In this document: positions 26,360 to 35,116 of the stretch, piece after piece
How the letters are laid out: each line of letters starts with the position of its first letter
How positions within the stretch are numbered: position 1 is the first letter of the stretch
Source: Myxococcus virescens
Lineage (GTDB): Bacteria; Myxococcota; Myxococcia; Myxococcales; Myxococcaceae
NCBI RefSeq assembly: GCF_900101905.1
Contig: NZ_FNAJ01000007.1
Span: 124,001-188,000, forward strand
Direction of reading: 5' to 3'
DNA length: 64,000 nucleotides
Translations under genes and position numbers: made by a program
Notes under the pieces: model-generated
Seen by the model: only the letters and a program-made list of their open reading frames with translations
Database searches by the model: none
What the model was told of the DNA's origin: nothing

Positions 26360-27472
26360 ATGAATCGCAGACCCGAGCTCGACATCCTGCGCGGAATCCT
26401 GCTCGTGTTGATGACGCTGACGCACCTGCCGACGCGACTGAACACGTTCAGCAACCAGCCATTCGGATTCGTCTCCGCGGCCGAGGGTTTCGTCTTCCTG
26501 TCCGCTTTTCTCGTGGGCGTGGTGTACGCCAACAAGATTGAAGCGGCGGATCCGAACGTGCTGTGGCGCAGCCTCTGGCAGCGGGCGCTCAAGGTCTACG
26601 GCTACCACGTGGCGCTGCTGGCCTTCGCGTTCGCGGTCATCGGGACGTTGGGCATGGCGACGCACCGTCCCGCCATCCACAACCTGCTGGGCTTCTTCCA
26701 CGAGGACCCGTTCACCGCGCTGTGGAGCAGCTTGTTCCTGCTCTACTGTCCACCGCTGCTCGACATCCTCCCGCTCTACGTCGTCCTGCTGTTGCTGACA
26801 CCCTTCATCCTGCTGGGAGCGCGCAAGGCGGGGTGGACGCGCATCCTGTGTCTGAGCGGGTTGGTGTGGTTGTCGGCGCAGCTGGGCTTGAAGCGCGCGC
26901 TCTACGATTTGCTGGTGTTCATCCCGGTGCTGCCGTGGCCGCCGCTGCGCATCGAGCTGTCGGGGGCCTTCGACTTCTTCGCCTGGCAGTTCCTGTGGGT
27001 GCTGGGCGTGTGGCTGGGCGTGGGCCGTGCCACGGCGCCGGAGAAGCGCGAGGTCGTCTCGCCCGTACTGCTCAGCGGGGCGCTGGTGGTGAGCGTGGCG
27101 TTGCTGCTGATGCGCTACCAGGTGGGCATCTTCAGCATCGACCTGGACCTGTATGGCGCACTCGTCGACAAGTGGACCCTGGCGCCCGTGCGGCTGGTGA
27201 ACTTCCTGGCCGTGGCGCTGCTGGCGAGCTGGCTGAGCCCCAAGGTGTTCCGCTGGCTGCGCCCCCGCGTGCTGGAGGCGCTGGGTCGTGCGTCCCTGCC
27301 CGTGTTCTCCGTGCACCTGGTGCTGTGCCTGCTCAGTCTGGCGCTGCTCAATGAGAACGAGGACCCGCTGGCCGACTGGGAAGAGGTCTTCGTGCTGGTG
27401 GCCACGTTCACCGTGATGCTGCTGGTGGCGTGCAGACAGGCGGCGGCGCTGCGCAACAGTCAGACCCCATAG
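26360..27472 (+). CDS. OpgC-like integral membrane acyltransferase
   Basis: 370 residues, about ten hydrophobic segments. The start MNRRPELDILRGILLVLMTLTHLPTR, read in two pieces, with the DILRG motif and the following FLSAFLVGVVY, matches the OpgC family. OpgC adds succinyl groups to periplasmic glucans in proteobacteria. Here no opgG/opgH glucan genes are near, so the acceptor may be another polysaccharide. The conserved His (THLPTR) of this acyltransferase class is present. The gene is followed, 3 bp after its stop, by the direct repeats in front of the efflux operon. Confidence 0.82.
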   Translation: MNRRPELDILRGILLVLMTLTHLPTRLNTFSNQPFGFVSAAEGFVFLSAFLVGVVYANKIEAADPNVLWRSLWQRALKVYGYHVALLAFAFAVIGTLGMATHRPAIHNLLGFFHEDPFTALWSSLFLLYCPPLLDILPLYVVLLLLTPFILLGARKAGWTRILCLSGLVWLSAQLGLKRALYDLLVFIPVLPWPPLRIELSGAFDFFAWQFLWVLGVWLGVGRATAPEKREVVSPVLLSGALVVSVALLLMRYQVGIFSIDLDLYGALVDKWTLAPVRLVNFLAVALLASWLSPKVFRWLRPRVLEALGRASLPVFSVHLVLCLLSLALLNENEDPLADWEEVFVLVATFTVMLLVACRQAAALRNSQTP

Positions 27473-27475
27473 GGC

Positions 27476-27497
27476 TTCTCTGAGAATTCTCTCAGGA
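27476..27497 (+). promoter_or_regulatory. tandem 11-bp direct repeats, candidate OmpR-family operator
   Basis: TTCTCTGAGAA is followed directly by TTCTCTCAGGA: 8 of 11 positions agree, with 11-bp spacing, one turn of DNA. Tandem 11-bp half-sites are the hallmark of PhoB/OmpR-type response regulators. It lies 44 bp before the efflux operon, which itself encodes such a regulator at 32964. Confidence 0.55.
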
Positions 27498-27540
27498 TGC
27501 CCTCAAGCGGCATGCGCGCGCCCTCCTTAGGGTGCGCGGC

Positions 27541-28749
27541 ATGTGGGTCCTTCTCGTCACACTCCTCGCCGCGGCGCCGGCGCGAGAGTCCCCTCCACTC
27601 ACCTTCGCCGAGTCCCAGGCGCTGGCCGCGAAAGCCGCGCTGCCCGCGAGCCTGGCACGCGCCGTGGAAACGCGGCGGGCGTGGGACGCGCGGTTGCCGT
27701 GGCTCGCCGCCAACCCCACGCTCAGCGTGATGCCGGGGCGGCGCGCCCAGCCCGAGGGTCCAGGCTTCGAGCTGACGGTGTCGGTGGAGCAACCGCTTTT
27801 CCTGTCGAACCTTGCGGGGGCCCAGCGCGACGCGGCGAGCGCGGAGACCCGGGCGCTGGAGCGGGAAGCCGTGGCCGCGCTGCTGAACCGTCGGCTGGAG
27901 GTGGCGCGGGCGTGGCTGACGCTCTGGTCGGCCCAGCAGGCCGCGGCGACGGCCGAGCAGGAAGCGACGTTGGCGGGTGCGCTGCGCACCTCCGTCGCGG
28001 ATGCGCTGGCGCTCGGCGGCGCCACCCGGTTGGAGCTGGCCGAAGCGGAAGGGTTCGAGGCCGAGGCTCAGTTGGCGCTCCTGGCTCGCGAGGCGGAGGT
28101 GACCCACGCGCGGCTGTCGTTGGCGGCACTGGTGGGCCGTCAGCCCGATGCGCACCTGGTGGTCGCGGAGGCCCTGCCGGAAGTTGCATTGCCGCCGCCT
28201 TCCGAAGAAGCGCGGTGGCTGGCGCGCGCCTCCGAGCTTCCAGAGGCGGAGGCCCGGCGCCTGCTGGGGGTGGCGGAGCGGGCCCGCGCGGCGGAGGTCC
28301 GGGCCGCGCGGGGCTGGCAGGTGACGGTGGGCGCGCAGGGCGTGCGTGAGTACTACGGCGGGCTCAGTGGCCTGCTGATGGTGGGCGTGACGCCGCCGAT
28401 GTTCGACACGGGGCAGCGCGAGCGTGGCGCGCTCCTCGCCGCCGCTGAACGTCTGGAGGGCGAGGCCCAGGAAGCCGCGCTGCGCGCCGCCGCGGAGCTG
28501 GCCCTGGCGTTCCGTGAGCGCGAGCACACCGCGGCGCAGCTCTCCGTCGTCGAGAAGTCCCTGGCGCCCAAGGCCGAAGAGGCCGCGCGGCTGGCCGACG
28601 TGTTGCTGCGCGCGGGCCAGAGCACGCTGCCTGACGTCCTGCGCGCCCGCCGCGCCCGGGCCGCCGCCAACATCCGGCTCGCGCTCGCCCGCGGCGAAGC
28701 CTCGCTCGCCGCCGCGCGGCTCCACCTCCTGCTCTCCGCCCTGCCATGA
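27541..28749 (+). CDS. CzcC-like outer-membrane factor
   Basis: 402 residues from ATG 27541 (GTG 27532 is possible). The protein begins with a short signal (WVLLVTLLAAAPA) and has the two helical-hairpin repeats of outer-membrane efflux proteins: PLTFAESQALAAKAAL, ALGGATRLELAEAEG and VLLRAGQSTLPDVLRARRA. It forms the outer-membrane exit of the three-part efflux pump encoded by the next two genes. Its stop overlaps the adaptor's start (ATGA), showing tight coupling. It is unrelated by close identity to the copper channel at 3540. Confidence 0.88.
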   Translation: MWVLLVTLLAAAPARESPPLTFAESQALAAKAALPASLARAVETRRAWDARLPWLAANPTLSVMPGRRAQPEGPGFELTVSVEQPLFLSNLAGAQRDAASAETRALEREAVAALLNRRLEVARAWLTLWSAQQAAATAEQEATLAGALRTSVADALALGGATRLELAEAEGFEAEAQLALLAREAEVTHARLSLAALVGRQPDAHLVVAEALPEVALPPPSEEARWLARASELPEAEARRLLGVAERARAAEVRAARGWQVTVGAQGVREYYGGLSGLLMVGVTPPMFDTGQRERGALLAAAERLEGEAQEAALRAAAELALAFREREHTAAQLSVVEKSLAPKAEEAARLADVLLRAGQSTLPDVLRARRARAAANIRLALARGEASLAAARLHLLLSALP

Positions 28750-29855
28750 CGCCCTTCGTCCGTCGTTTCGTCGCTGTGCCGATGCTCGTCCTGTCCGGGG
28801 CGTGCACGTCCGGTTCCTCCACCGCGGAGGTTCCTCCACCGCCGCCCCCCGCGCGCGCCTCCGCGGCTTCGGCGTGGGTGCCCGTGCGCGCGGCGTCTCG
28901 CGTGGCCCTGGCGGAGGCCCCCGCGCTGGTGCTGTCCAGCCCGGACGCCGTCGCCGCGCTCTCCGCGCCGTTCCGCGCCCGAGTGCAGCAGGTGCGCGCG
29001 CGGCCGGGTCAGCAGGTCAAGGCGGGAGACCCGCTGGTGGAGGTGTTGATGCCGGAGGTGGTGGAGGCGGCGGGGGCCGCCAGCGCCGCCTCGCTGCGAC
29101 TGGAGGCCTATTCGCGGCAGGTGGAACGCCTGGAGGCGCTTCATGCCCAGGGCCTGGCGAAGCTGCCCGACCTGGCCGATGCCCAGACGCAACAGGCCGA
29201 GGCCCGCGCCGCCCTGGTCGCGGCGCACGCGGTGTTGCGCGTAGCGGGCATCGCTCCCGGGGAAGCCCGGGGCGTGGCGGAGCGCGGCACCGTCTGGCTC
29301 AAGAGCCCCATCGGAGGAATCGTCACCGAGGTGCGCGCGGTGCTGGGGGAGACGCAGCCCGAGGCCAGCGCCGCCTTGGTGCGGGTGGCCGCCGACGGTC
29401 CCGCGCGCCTGGAGGCCCGGCTGTCCGTGCGTCCTCCCGAGGGCGCCAGCTTCGCCTTCGTGTCCTCCCAGGGCATCGCTGTTCCGGTGCGGTGGGTGGG
29501 CCAGTCCCCGGTCGTGGACGCCGCGGATGGAACGTGGCGCGCGTGGTTCGAGCCAGAGGACTCCGCCGCCGTGCTGCGCGCGGGGCAGGGCGGCCGGTTG
29601 CGCATCCAGGCCGCGGCGGGCGAGGACACGGTGCTGGTCCCCGCGCGCGCCCTGGCCTTCGACAGTGCGCGCACGGTCGTCTTCACGCGCGGCGGTGAGG
29701 GGCAGCCCGTGCGCCGGGAGGTGGAGGTGCTGGCCACCTCCGGCGCGGAGGCCTTGGTGAAAGGGCCGCTGTCTGCCCGGGACGCGGTGGCCGCTGACGG
29801 CGCGGCGCTGCTGTTGGAGTCTCAGGCGGGTGCCGGCGATGAGGTGACGCCGTGA
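28746..29855 (+). CDS. CzcB/CusB-like periplasmic adaptor lipoprotein
   Basis: 369 residues. A lipoprotein signal is visible (MLVLSGACTSG, Cys19). The membrane-fusion layout follows: a lipoyl-like half-motif (VQQVRARPGQQVKAGDPLVEVLMPEV), a coiled-coil hairpin (LEAYSRQVERLEALHAQGLAKLPDL), the second lipoyl half (VWLKSPIGGIVTEVRAVLGE) and beta-barrel/membrane-proximal parts (LVPARALAFD). It bridges the pump and the outer-membrane factor. There is no N-terminal metal-binding HMBD. It overlaps both neighbours by 4 nt. Confidence 0.9.
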   Translation: MTPFVRRFVAVPMLVLSGACTSGSSTAEVPPPPPPARASAASAWVPVRAASRVALAEAPALVLSSPDAVAALSAPFRARVQQVRARPGQQVKAGDPLVEVLMPEVVEAAGAASAASLRLEAYSRQVERLEALHAQGLAKLPDLADAQTQQAEARAALVAAHAVLRVAGIAPGEARGVAERGTVWLKSPIGGIVTEVRAVLGETQPEASAALVRVAADGPARLEARLSVRPPEGASFAFVSSQGIAVPVRWVGQSPVVDAADGTWRAWFEPEDSAAVLRAGQGGRLRIQAAAGEDTVLVPARALAFDSARTVVFTRGGEGQPVRREVEVLATSGAEALVKGPLSARDAVAADGAALLLESQAGAGDEVTP

Positions 29856-32800
29856 TTGAAGCCCTCGTGCGCTGGTCGGTGCGTCACCGGGTCTGGGTCC
29901 TGGCCCTCACGGGCGTGCTCGCGCTGGCGGGCGTCGCGGTGTCGCTCCGCCTGGAACTGGACGCGATGCCGGACATCACCACCAACCAGGTGCTCGTTCT
30001 CACGCGTGCGCCCGGCCTGACGCCCGAGGAGGTGGAGCGGCTGGTGACGCGGCCGGTGGAGGTGGCCCTGGGCGGCATGCCCGGACTCGAGGAGCAGCGC
30101 AGCCTGTCCCGCTATGGCCTTTCCTCTGTCACCGCCGTGTTCGAGGACGGCGTGGACCCGTACCGGGCCCGGCAGCAGGTGCAGGAGCGCCTCAACGTGC
30201 TCGGCTCCACGCTGCCCCCGGGCGTGGACCCACCGGAGCTGGGGCCGCTCACCGGTGGGTTGGGCGAAGTCTTCCACTTCACGCTGTCCTCGCCGGAGCG
30301 CACGGGCGCGCAGTTGCTCGAGCTGACGCAGATTCGCGTGGCGCCCCGTCTGCGTACGGTGCCGGGCGTGGTGGAGGTCAACAGCTGGGGCGGCCACCAG
30401 CGCACGCTGGAGGTGCGCGCGGACGCCGTGCGGCTGGCCCAGCGGGGCGTGACGCTCGCGCAGTTGCGTGACGCGCTGGAGCGAGCCACCGGCAGCGCTC
30501 CGGGCGCGAGCCTTCCGGTCGGAGAGCGCCACGTCCTGATTCGCGCCGTGGCGCGGCCTCGGGCGCCGGCTGACCTGGCGGAGGCGTTGATTCCCCGGCC
30601 TGGGGCCATGGCCGTGCGCCTGGGCGACGTGGCCGAGGTCACCGAAGGCGCGCTGCCTCGCATTGGCAGCGCCACCTCCAATGGGCGCGGCGAGACGGTC
30701 TACGTCATGGTGCAGATGCTCCGGGATGCCAATGCGCTCGCCGTGACGGGCGCCATCTCCGACGCGCTCCCCGATGTGCGAGCGCTGCTGCCCGAGGACG
30801 TGCGGTTGGACGTCGTCTACGACCGTGCCACGTTGGTGCGCGGCACGGTGCGCACCGTGGGCAAGAACCTGCTGGAAGGAGGGCTGCTCGTCGTGGGCGT
30901 CCTCTTCCTGTTGCTCGGCAGCGTGCGCGCGGGCCTGCTCGTCGCCTCGGCCATTCCGTTGTCCATGCTGGGCGCGACCACCGCCATGGTGGCGCTGGAC
31001 ATCCCGGGCAACCTGATGAGCCTGGGAGCCATCGACTTCGGCCTGCTGGTGGATGGCGCGGTGGTGATGGTGGAGGGCCTGTTCCACCGGCTGGCGCATC
31101 TGTCGCCGGAGGAGAAGAAGCGGCCGCCCCGTGAGCACGTCGAGGAGACGGCCGTGTCCCTGGCCCGCCCCGTCTTCTTCTCCGTGCTCATCATCCTGCT
31201 CGTGTACCTGCCCATCCTGTCCCTGCGAGGCGTGGACGGGAAGATGTTCCGGCCCATGGCGATGACCGTCGTCTTCGCGCTGGCCACCGCGCTGCTGCTG
31301 TCGTTGACCTTCATCCCCGCCGCCGCGAGTTGGCTCATCCGCCCCGAGCACGTCCCCGCGCGTGAGCCACTGCTGGTCCGCTGGTTCGAGCGTCTCTACG
31401 CCCCGGCGTTGCGTCAGAGCGTGCGCAGGCGCGTGCCCGTGGCCGCCGTGGCCGTGTTCCTGTTGGCCGTGGGTGGGTGGATCTTCGCTCGCGCGGGCAC
31501 GGAGTTCACGCCGCAGTTGGACGAAGGCGACATGGTGATTCAAACCACGCGTGTCCCTGACATCAGCCTGGACGCGGCGGTGAGCGAAGCGGGCCGGATG
31601 GAGCGAGTCCTGCTCGAAGCGATTCCGGAGGTGCGCCAGGTCGTCTCGCGCGTGGGCAGCCCCGCGGTGGCCACGGACATCATGGGCTTGGAGATGGCGG
31701 ACGTCTTCGTGTCGTTGGCGCCGAGGGACGCGTGGCGGCCCGGGCTCACCCGTGAGTCGCTCATCGAGGAGATGGGGCAGGTGCTGGAAGCCCGTGTCCC
31801 AGGTGGAGACCCGGCCTTCACGCAGCCCATCCAGATGCGCTTCAACGAGCTGCTCGGGGGCGCGGTGACGGACGTGGCGCTCAGCATCTACGGCGAGGAC
31901 CTGACCGAACTCGGGCTCCTGGCTCGCCGGGCCGCGGCGCTGCTGAGCCAGGAACCGGGTGCGGTGGACGTGCGTGTGCTCGCTCCGCCGGAGGTGCCGC
32001 TCTTCGAGGTGACGCCTCGCCCTCTCGATTCGGCCCGCGCGGGCCTGGGCGCGGTCGATGTGCTGGAGGCGGTGAGCGCGGTGCGCAGTGGCGTGGAGGT
32101 GGGCGCCACCTGGGATGGGGCGGTGCGCGTGCCCATCGTCCTGCGGTTGACGGGTGCGTCCGATGCCTTCTCCCTGGCCGAGCTGCCCCTCCCCACGGAG
32201 ACGGGAGGCCTGGTGCCGCTCTCCCGCGTGGCGGACGTGCGGTTGACCTCCTCGCCCGGGCTGGTGAGCCGGGAAGGGGGCCAGCGCCGGCTGGTGGTGG
32301 GCTTCAACGTGCGAGGCGCGGACCTGGGGACGGTGGTGGAGCGGGCACGGAGCCGCGCGGAGCAGGCGCTTACTCCGCCTGATGGCTATCGGCTCGAGTG
32401 GGGCGGTCAGTACGAGACCTTGACGGAGGCACGGCAAAGGCTTTCGCTGGTGCTTCCCGCCGTGGCCCTCCTCATCTTCGCCGTGCTGCTGTTCGCCTTC
32501 CGCCGCATGCGTCCCGCTTTGGCCATCTTCGCCAACGTCCCCTTCGCGTGCGTGGGCGGGATGATGGCGCTGGCGGCTCGGGACCTGCCCGTGTCCATCT
32601 CCGCGGCGGTGGGCTTCATCGCGCTGTCCGGCATCGCGGTGCTCAACGGCGTCGTGCTGATGTCGCGCGAACAGCGGCTCGAAGCGGACGGCCATGCTCC
32701 CGGTGAGGCGGTGGTGATGGCGGCCCGCGAGCGGGCCCGGCCCGTGCTGATGACGGCGCTGGTGGCGGCGCTGGGCTTCATCCCGATGATGCTCGCTCGC

Positions 32801-32941
32801 GGGGTGGGCGCCGAGGTGCAGCGGCCCCTGGCCACGGTGGTGGTGGGTGGGCTCGTCACCTCCACGCTGCTGACCCTGGTCATCCTCCCCACACTCTACC
32901 CATGGTTCGCGGGTAGGACGCGCACGCAGGCGCGTGCATGA
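29852..32941 (+). CDS. HME-type RND heavy-metal efflux pump (CzcA/CusA family)
   Basis: 1029 residues, normal family length, with two sets of one plus five membrane segments. It starts with a typical VRHRVWVLALTGVLALAG helix and the AMPDITTNQVLV porter motif. The proton-relay helix reads DFGLLVDGAVVMVEG. The DFG...DGA signature points to divalent cations (Zn/Co/Cd/Ni) rather than Cu(I)/Ag(I), but the Asn that usually ends this motif (VEN) is Gly here. The porter domain has GTEFTPQLDEGDM, as in the family. It pumps metal ions out of the periplasm or cytoplasm with protons as driving force. It overlaps the adaptor gene by 4 nt, and the response regulator follows after 22 bp. Confidence 0.93.
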   Translation: MIEALVRWSVRHRVWVLALTGVLALAGVAVSLRLELDAMPDITTNQVLVLTRAPGLTPEEVERLVTRPVEVALGGMPGLEEQRSLSRYGLSSVTAVFEDGVDPYRARQQVQERLNVLGSTLPPGVDPPELGPLTGGLGEVFHFTLSSPERTGAQLLELTQIRVAPRLRTVPGVVEVNSWGGHQRTLEVRADAVRLAQRGVTLAQLRDALERATGSAPGASLPVGERHVLIRAVARPRAPADLAEALIPRPGAMAVRLGDVAEVTEGALPRIGSATSNGRGETVYVMVQMLRDANALAVTGAISDALPDVRALLPEDVRLDVVYDRATLVRGTVRTVGKNLLEGGLLVVGVLFLLLGSVRAGLLVASAIPLSMLGATTAMVALDIPGNLMSLGAIDFGLLVDGAVVMVEGLFHRLAHLSPEEKKRPPREHVEETAVSLARPVFFSVLIILLVYLPILSLRGVDGKMFRPMAMTVVFALATALLLSLTFIPAAASWLIRPEHVPAREPLLVRWFERLYAPALRQSVRRRVPVAAVAVFLLAVGGWIFARAGTEFTPQLDEGDMVIQTTRVPDISLDAAVSEAGRMERVLLEAIPEVRQVVSRVGSPAVATDIMGLEMADVFVSLAPRDAWRPGLTRESLIEEMGQVLEARVPGGDPAFTQPIQMRFNELLGGAVTDVALSIYGEDLTELGLLARRAAALLSQEPGAVDVRVLAPPEVPLFEVTPRPLDSARAGLGAVDVLEAVSAVRSGVEVGATWDGAVRVPIVLRLTGASDAFSLAELPLPTETGGLVPLSRVADVRLTSSPGLVSREGGQRRLVVGFNVRGADLGTVVERARSRAEQALTPPDGYRLEWGGQYETLTEARQRLSLVLPAVALLIFAVLLFAFRRMRPALAIFANVPFACVGGMMALAARDLPVSISAAVGFIALSGIAVLNGVVLMSREQRLEADGHAPGEAVVMAARERARPVLMTALVAALGFIPMMLARGVGAEVQRPLATVVVGGLVTSTLLTLVILPTLYPWFAGRTRTQARA

Positions 32942-32963
32942 TGAGGTGAAGGAGGCCGGTGCC

Positions 32964-33644
32964 GTGAGGCTGCTGCTGGTGGAAGACGAGGAGCGGATGG
33001 CGAACCTGCTCCGGCGGGGGCTCGGGGAAGAGGGCCACCTCGTGGACACCTGCCGCACGGCGGAGGACGCGCTCGACCAGGCAGGCGAGGTGGCCTACGA
33101 CGCCATCATCCTCGACTGGGCCCTGCCCGGCATGGATGGCGTGGCGCTGCTTCGGCGCTGGCGCGAACGCGGCTTGATGACGCCGGTGCTGATGCTCACC
33201 GCCCGCGGCACGGTGGGGGAGCGGGTGACGGGCCTGCGCGCTGGCGCGGATGACTACCTGGTGAAGCCCTTTGCCTTCGAGGAACTGCTCGCGCGCCTGG
33301 AGGCACTGCACCGCCGCTCCGAGGGCCAGACGCAGTCCTGGGGCGGAGGGGCCATCCACATCGATGCCCGGCGGCGGATGTTGACGTGTGGCGACCGTGA
33401 GGTGGCCTTGACGGGCCGTGAGTTCGCCCTGCTGGGGGAATTGGCTTCGCGCGCGGGCGAAGTCCACACCCGCTCCAGCCTGCTGGCGAAGGTGTGGGGC
33501 CCCAGCTTCGATGGGCCTCCCAACATCGTGGACGTCTACGTGGGCTACGTGCGCACGAAGCTGACCGAGGTGGGCGCGGAAGGGGTGACCATCCAGGCGG
33601 TGCGTGGGGTGGGCTTCCGGTTGGTGATTGAGGGCGCTCGGTGA
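32964..33644 (+). CDS. OmpR-family response regulator
   Basis: 226 residues from GTG 32964, chosen because GAAGGAGG lies 8 nt upstream; an earlier GTG at 32934 would overlap the pump. The receiver has the acidic pair (LLLVEDEERM), the phospho-acceptor Asp in ILDWALPGMDG, Thr in LTARG and Lys in VKPF. The C-terminal winged helix is OmpR/PhoB-like (LTGREFALLGELASRAGEV, then NIVDVYVGYVRTKL and VRGVGFRL). It should bind tandem direct repeats, such as those at 27476-27497, and activate the metal efflux operon that contains it. It overlaps the kinase start by 4 nt. Confidence 0.92.
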   Translation: MRLLLVEDEERMANLLRRGLGEEGHLVDTCRTAEDALDQAGEVAYDAIILDWALPGMDGVALLRRWRERGLMTPVLMLTARGTVGERVTGLRAGADDYLVKPFAFEELLARLEALHRRSEGQTQSWGGGAIHIDARRRMLTCGDREVALTGREFALLGELASRAGEVHTRSSLLAKVWGPSFDGPPNIVDVYVGYVRTKLTEVGAEGVTIQAVRGVGFRLVIEGAR

Positions 33645-34999
33645 GGTTGGTCCGGCGGATGTGGCTGTGGGGCGCGGTGGTGCCCGTGGTGGCGGTGGTC
33701 GCCGCGCTGGGCGTGGCCGTCCAGGTGTTCCGCGTGGTGCTCGAGCGGACCCTGGACGAAGCCCTGCTGTCGCAAGCCGCGGCGGAGAGTGTGAGCCTCT
33801 TCGACGCTCCGGATGGGCGCCCGCATCTGCACGTGGAGCCCTCCCCGTTGGCGGGAGAGGTGCGTACCTTCGTCCCCGCGACCCGGCTCTATGGCCCGGA
33901 TGGGACGCTGCTCTCCGTCTTCCCACCCGAGTCACCCACCGTCTACGAACGGGTGCTGCCCGAGGACGGGCCCACGTCGCGGCTGGAGACGCAGCGCCTG
34001 GGCACGGGCCTGCGGCTTCGCGTGCTGACGGTGCAGGTACGCTCTCCGAAGGGCGTGCCCCATGTCCTGCAGTTGGTGGCGTCCCTGGGGACGGTGGACC
34101 AGGCGGTGGGCACCTTCACCTCCGTCGCCACCGTGCTGGCGCTGCTCCTGGGCGGGGTGCTGATTGGCATCCAGGGCTGGCAGGCGAGGGGGCTGGCGCG
34201 ACGGCTTCACGGCATCGCGGACCAGGTGGCCCGCTCGCGCGACGGAGGCATGGTGGCTCCCGTGCCCGTGGATGAGCCCCGGGACGAAATCATGGAGGTG
34301 CGCCTGGCGCTGACCGAGGCCGCGGTGCGCGTGCGCGCGGCGCGTGAAGCGCAAGAACGCCTCATCGCGCGCGCCGCGCACGAGCTGCGCACGCCACTGG
34401 CCCTCATGCGCACCGGCTTGGACCTGGCGCTGCGGCGCGAGCGTGGCGCGGAGGAGTTGCGCACCGTGCTGGAGGAGAACCGGCGCGAGGTGGACCGGCT
34501 GGCCAGCGTCGCCGGTGCGCTGCTGGAGCTGTCGGCGGCGGGCGGCGCCCTCGACTTGCAGCAGGGGGATTTGCGCGGGCTGCTCGACGAAGCCGCCGCG
34601 GGGGCATGGGCGGAGGCGGACCGGCGCGGTGTGTCGCTGCGCGTGGTGGGCCCCGACGAGGCCGACTGCCGGATGGATGCGATGGCCGTTCGTCGAGCGG
34701 TGGACAACCTGCTGGCCAACGCCCTCCGCTACGCGCCTCGTGGGTCCGAGGTGCGGCTGGAGCTGGCGCTCCGGGACGCGCATTGGGAAGTCGCTGTCCA
34801 GGACGAGGGGCGCGGCATCCCGGAGACGCACCGAGAGGACGTCTTCACGCCCTTCCACCGCCTGGAGCGGGACGCGGGGGGCGTGGGGCTGGGACTCAGT
34901 CTCGTGCGCGAGGTGGCGCGCGGCCATGGCGGCGACGCGCGCGTGGTGGAGAGCCCGGGCCCGGGCGCGCGGGTGCTGCTGACACTGCCTGGCCGGTGA
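33641..34999 (+). CDS. sensor histidine kinase of metal efflux operon
   Basis: 452 residues. Two membrane helices (WGAVVPVVAVVAALGVAV at the N-terminus and VATVLALLLGGVLIGIQ near 165-182) flank a periplasmic sensor domain of about 130 residues. This is the usual CusS/CzcS layout. Then come a HAMP-like linker, the HisKA box (AAHELRTPLA, His near 247) and the ATPase domain with N-box NLLANALRYAP, G1 DEGRGIP and G2 GVGLGLSLV. The metal sensed cannot be read from the sequence; the periplasmic part has His (HLHVE) but few Cys. It probably phosphorylates the preceding regulator. Confidence 0.92.
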   Translation: MRLVRRMWLWGAVVPVVAVVAALGVAVQVFRVVLERTLDEALLSQAAAESVSLFDAPDGRPHLHVEPSPLAGEVRTFVPATRLYGPDGTLLSVFPPESPTVYERVLPEDGPTSRLETQRLGTGLRLRVLTVQVRSPKGVPHVLQLVASLGTVDQAVGTFTSVATVLALLLGGVLIGIQGWQARGLARRLHGIADQVARSRDGGMVAPVPVDEPRDEIMEVRLALTEAAVRVRAAREAQERLIARAAHELRTPLALMRTGLDLALRRERGAEELRTVLEENRREVDRLASVAGALLELSAAGGALDLQQGDLRGLLDEAAAGAWAEADRRGVSLRVVGPDEADCRMDAMAVRRAVDNLLANALRYAPRGSEVRLELALRDAHWEVAVQDEGRGIPETHREDVFTPFHRLERDAGGVGLGLSLVREVARGHGGDARVVESPGPGARVLLTLPGR

Positions 35000-35116
35000 G
35001 TCAGGGAGCGTTCGTCGAGCCCGGGACCGTGGCCCGTGTTCGCGCGTGTCTCCCACATCCGCCTCGGGTACAACGCCGCCGGATTTCATCCCTTCCGACA
35101 ACTCAGCGTGGGGCCT

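Noticed and set aside
29822-33058. 1078-codon open frame on the minus strand opposite the RND pump
   Set aside because: The product is a His/Arg/Gln-rich low-complexity chain; the pump on the plus strand is unmistakable.
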